From Pseudomonadota bacterium (GTDB taxonomy: Bacteria; Pseudomonadota; Gammaproteobacteria; Steroidobacterales; Steroidobacteraceae), in contig JAKCEJ010000222.1 of NCBI GenBank assembly GCA_021838065.1, forward strand, positions 1 to 5,257: a stretch of DNA of 5,257 bases. Direction: 5' to 3'. The notes beneath the pieces are model-generated. The model was not told where the DNA came from and did no database searches. It saw nothing but the letters and a program-made list of their open reading frames with translations. The stretch's first letter is position 1. Each line of letters starts with the position of its first letter. This document shows, piece after piece, positions 4,905-5,257 of the stretch. Position numbers and translations under genes: made by a program.

Positions 4905-5257
4905 ATGAACTGTCTGGTATTCGACATCGAAACCGTCCCCGACGTGGCGCTCGGCCGGCGGCTCTACGGGCTCGAGGGCCTCGCCGACGCCGCGGTGGCG
5001 AAGGCCATGTTCGCGCTGCGCCGCCAGCAGTCGGGCGGGGAGTTCCTCTCGCACGAGCAGCACCGGGTGGTGGCCATCTCCTGTGTGCTGCGCAGCGCCG
5101 ATGCGCTGAAGGTGTGGAGCCTCGGCGATGAGCGCTCGAGCGAGCGCGAGCTCATCGAGCGCTTCTTCGATGGCATCGAGCGCTTCTCGCCGGAGCTGGT
5201 GTCGTGGAACGGCTCGGGGTTCGACCTGCCGGTGCTCGCCTACCGGGCGCTCGCCGC
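4905..5257 (+). CDS. PolB-like 3'-5' exonuclease, 3' end beyond window
   Basis: The first 117 residues of a predicted DnaQ-fold 3'-5' exonuclease, of the family related to the proofreading domain of B-family DNA polymerases (PF10108-type). The protein opens MNCLVFDIETVPD, whose Exo I motif DIE gives metal ligands D7 and E9. SWNGSGFDLPVLAYRAL (100-116) is the Exo II motif with D107. The Exo III motif would lie past the window end, so catalytic competence cannot be confirmed. Between them, LSHEQHRVVAISCVLR (49-63) is a typical core strand region of these standalone proteins. The start is well fixed: an in-frame TGA lies at 4899-4901, two codons before the ATG. The AGGG at 4895-4898 is a weak ribosome site within a hairpin. 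The substrate and cellular role of this family are not well established. Nothing here shows whether it acts in DNA repair, replication or RNA turnover. Confidence 0.88.
   Translation, partial: MNCLVFDIETVPDVALGRRLYGLEGLADAAVAKAMFALRRQQSGGEFLSHEQHRVVAISCVLRSADALKVWSLGDERSSERELIERFFDGIERFSPELVSWNGSGFDLPVLAYRALA

Noticed and set aside
4898..5131. A 77-codon plus-strand open frame starting just before the exonuclease gene
   Set aside because: It is in a different frame from the exonuclease and translates to an Arg/Ala/Gly-rich sequence. The frame from 4905 carries DIE and GFD exonuclease motifs.

Overview
The window is a compact, GC-rich (about 70% in hand-counted central stretches) piece of a bacterial housekeeping operon, with every gene on the + strand. 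The order lepB - DUF4845 gene - rnc - era - recO - pdxJ - acpS is the conserved lep/rnc/era block of Gammaproteobacteria. The proteins also resemble their E. coli counterparts closely at the motif level. This suggests a high-GC gammaproteobacterium, for example from the Chromatiales/Ectothiorhodospiraceae, Nevskiales or Xanthomonadales side. The lineage is an inference and the window alone cannot settle it.

Layout. Positions 1-990 hold signal peptidase I (lepB); its 5' end lies at or beyond the window edge. Positions 1005-1373 hold a small one-pass membrane protein of the DUF4845 family. Ribonuclease III (1366-2064), the GTPase Era (2054-2968) and RecO (2965-3717) follow, each overlapping the previous gene by 8, 11 and 4 bases. 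A 34-base gap with a small hairpin and a strong Shine-Dalgarno leads to pdxJ (3752-4486), which overlaps acpS (4483-4866) by 4 bases. A 38-base gap almost filled by two adjoining inverted repeats precedes a PolB-type 3'-5' exonuclease gene (4905 onward), which is cut by the window end.

How the genes fit together. LepB removes signal peptides at the inner membrane. RNase III and Era act on rRNA maturation and 30S assembly, RecO loads RecA at gaps, PdxJ closes the pyridoxine ring, and AcpS activates acyl carrier protein. They do not form one pathway. What they share is probably co-transcription, with translation of rnc, era, recO and acpS coupled to the upstream gene through overlapping stop/start codons. 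No promoter, tRNA, rRNA, mobile element, CRISPR array or convincing intrinsic terminator is visible.

I see no new biological system here. The points most worth a second look are the short spacer before the exonuclease gene, where one segment can pair with either of two flanking copies of its complement and the weak ribosome-binding site lies in a hairpin loop, and the extra hydrophobic N-terminal segment of LepB, which echoes the sequence around its own second membrane segment.
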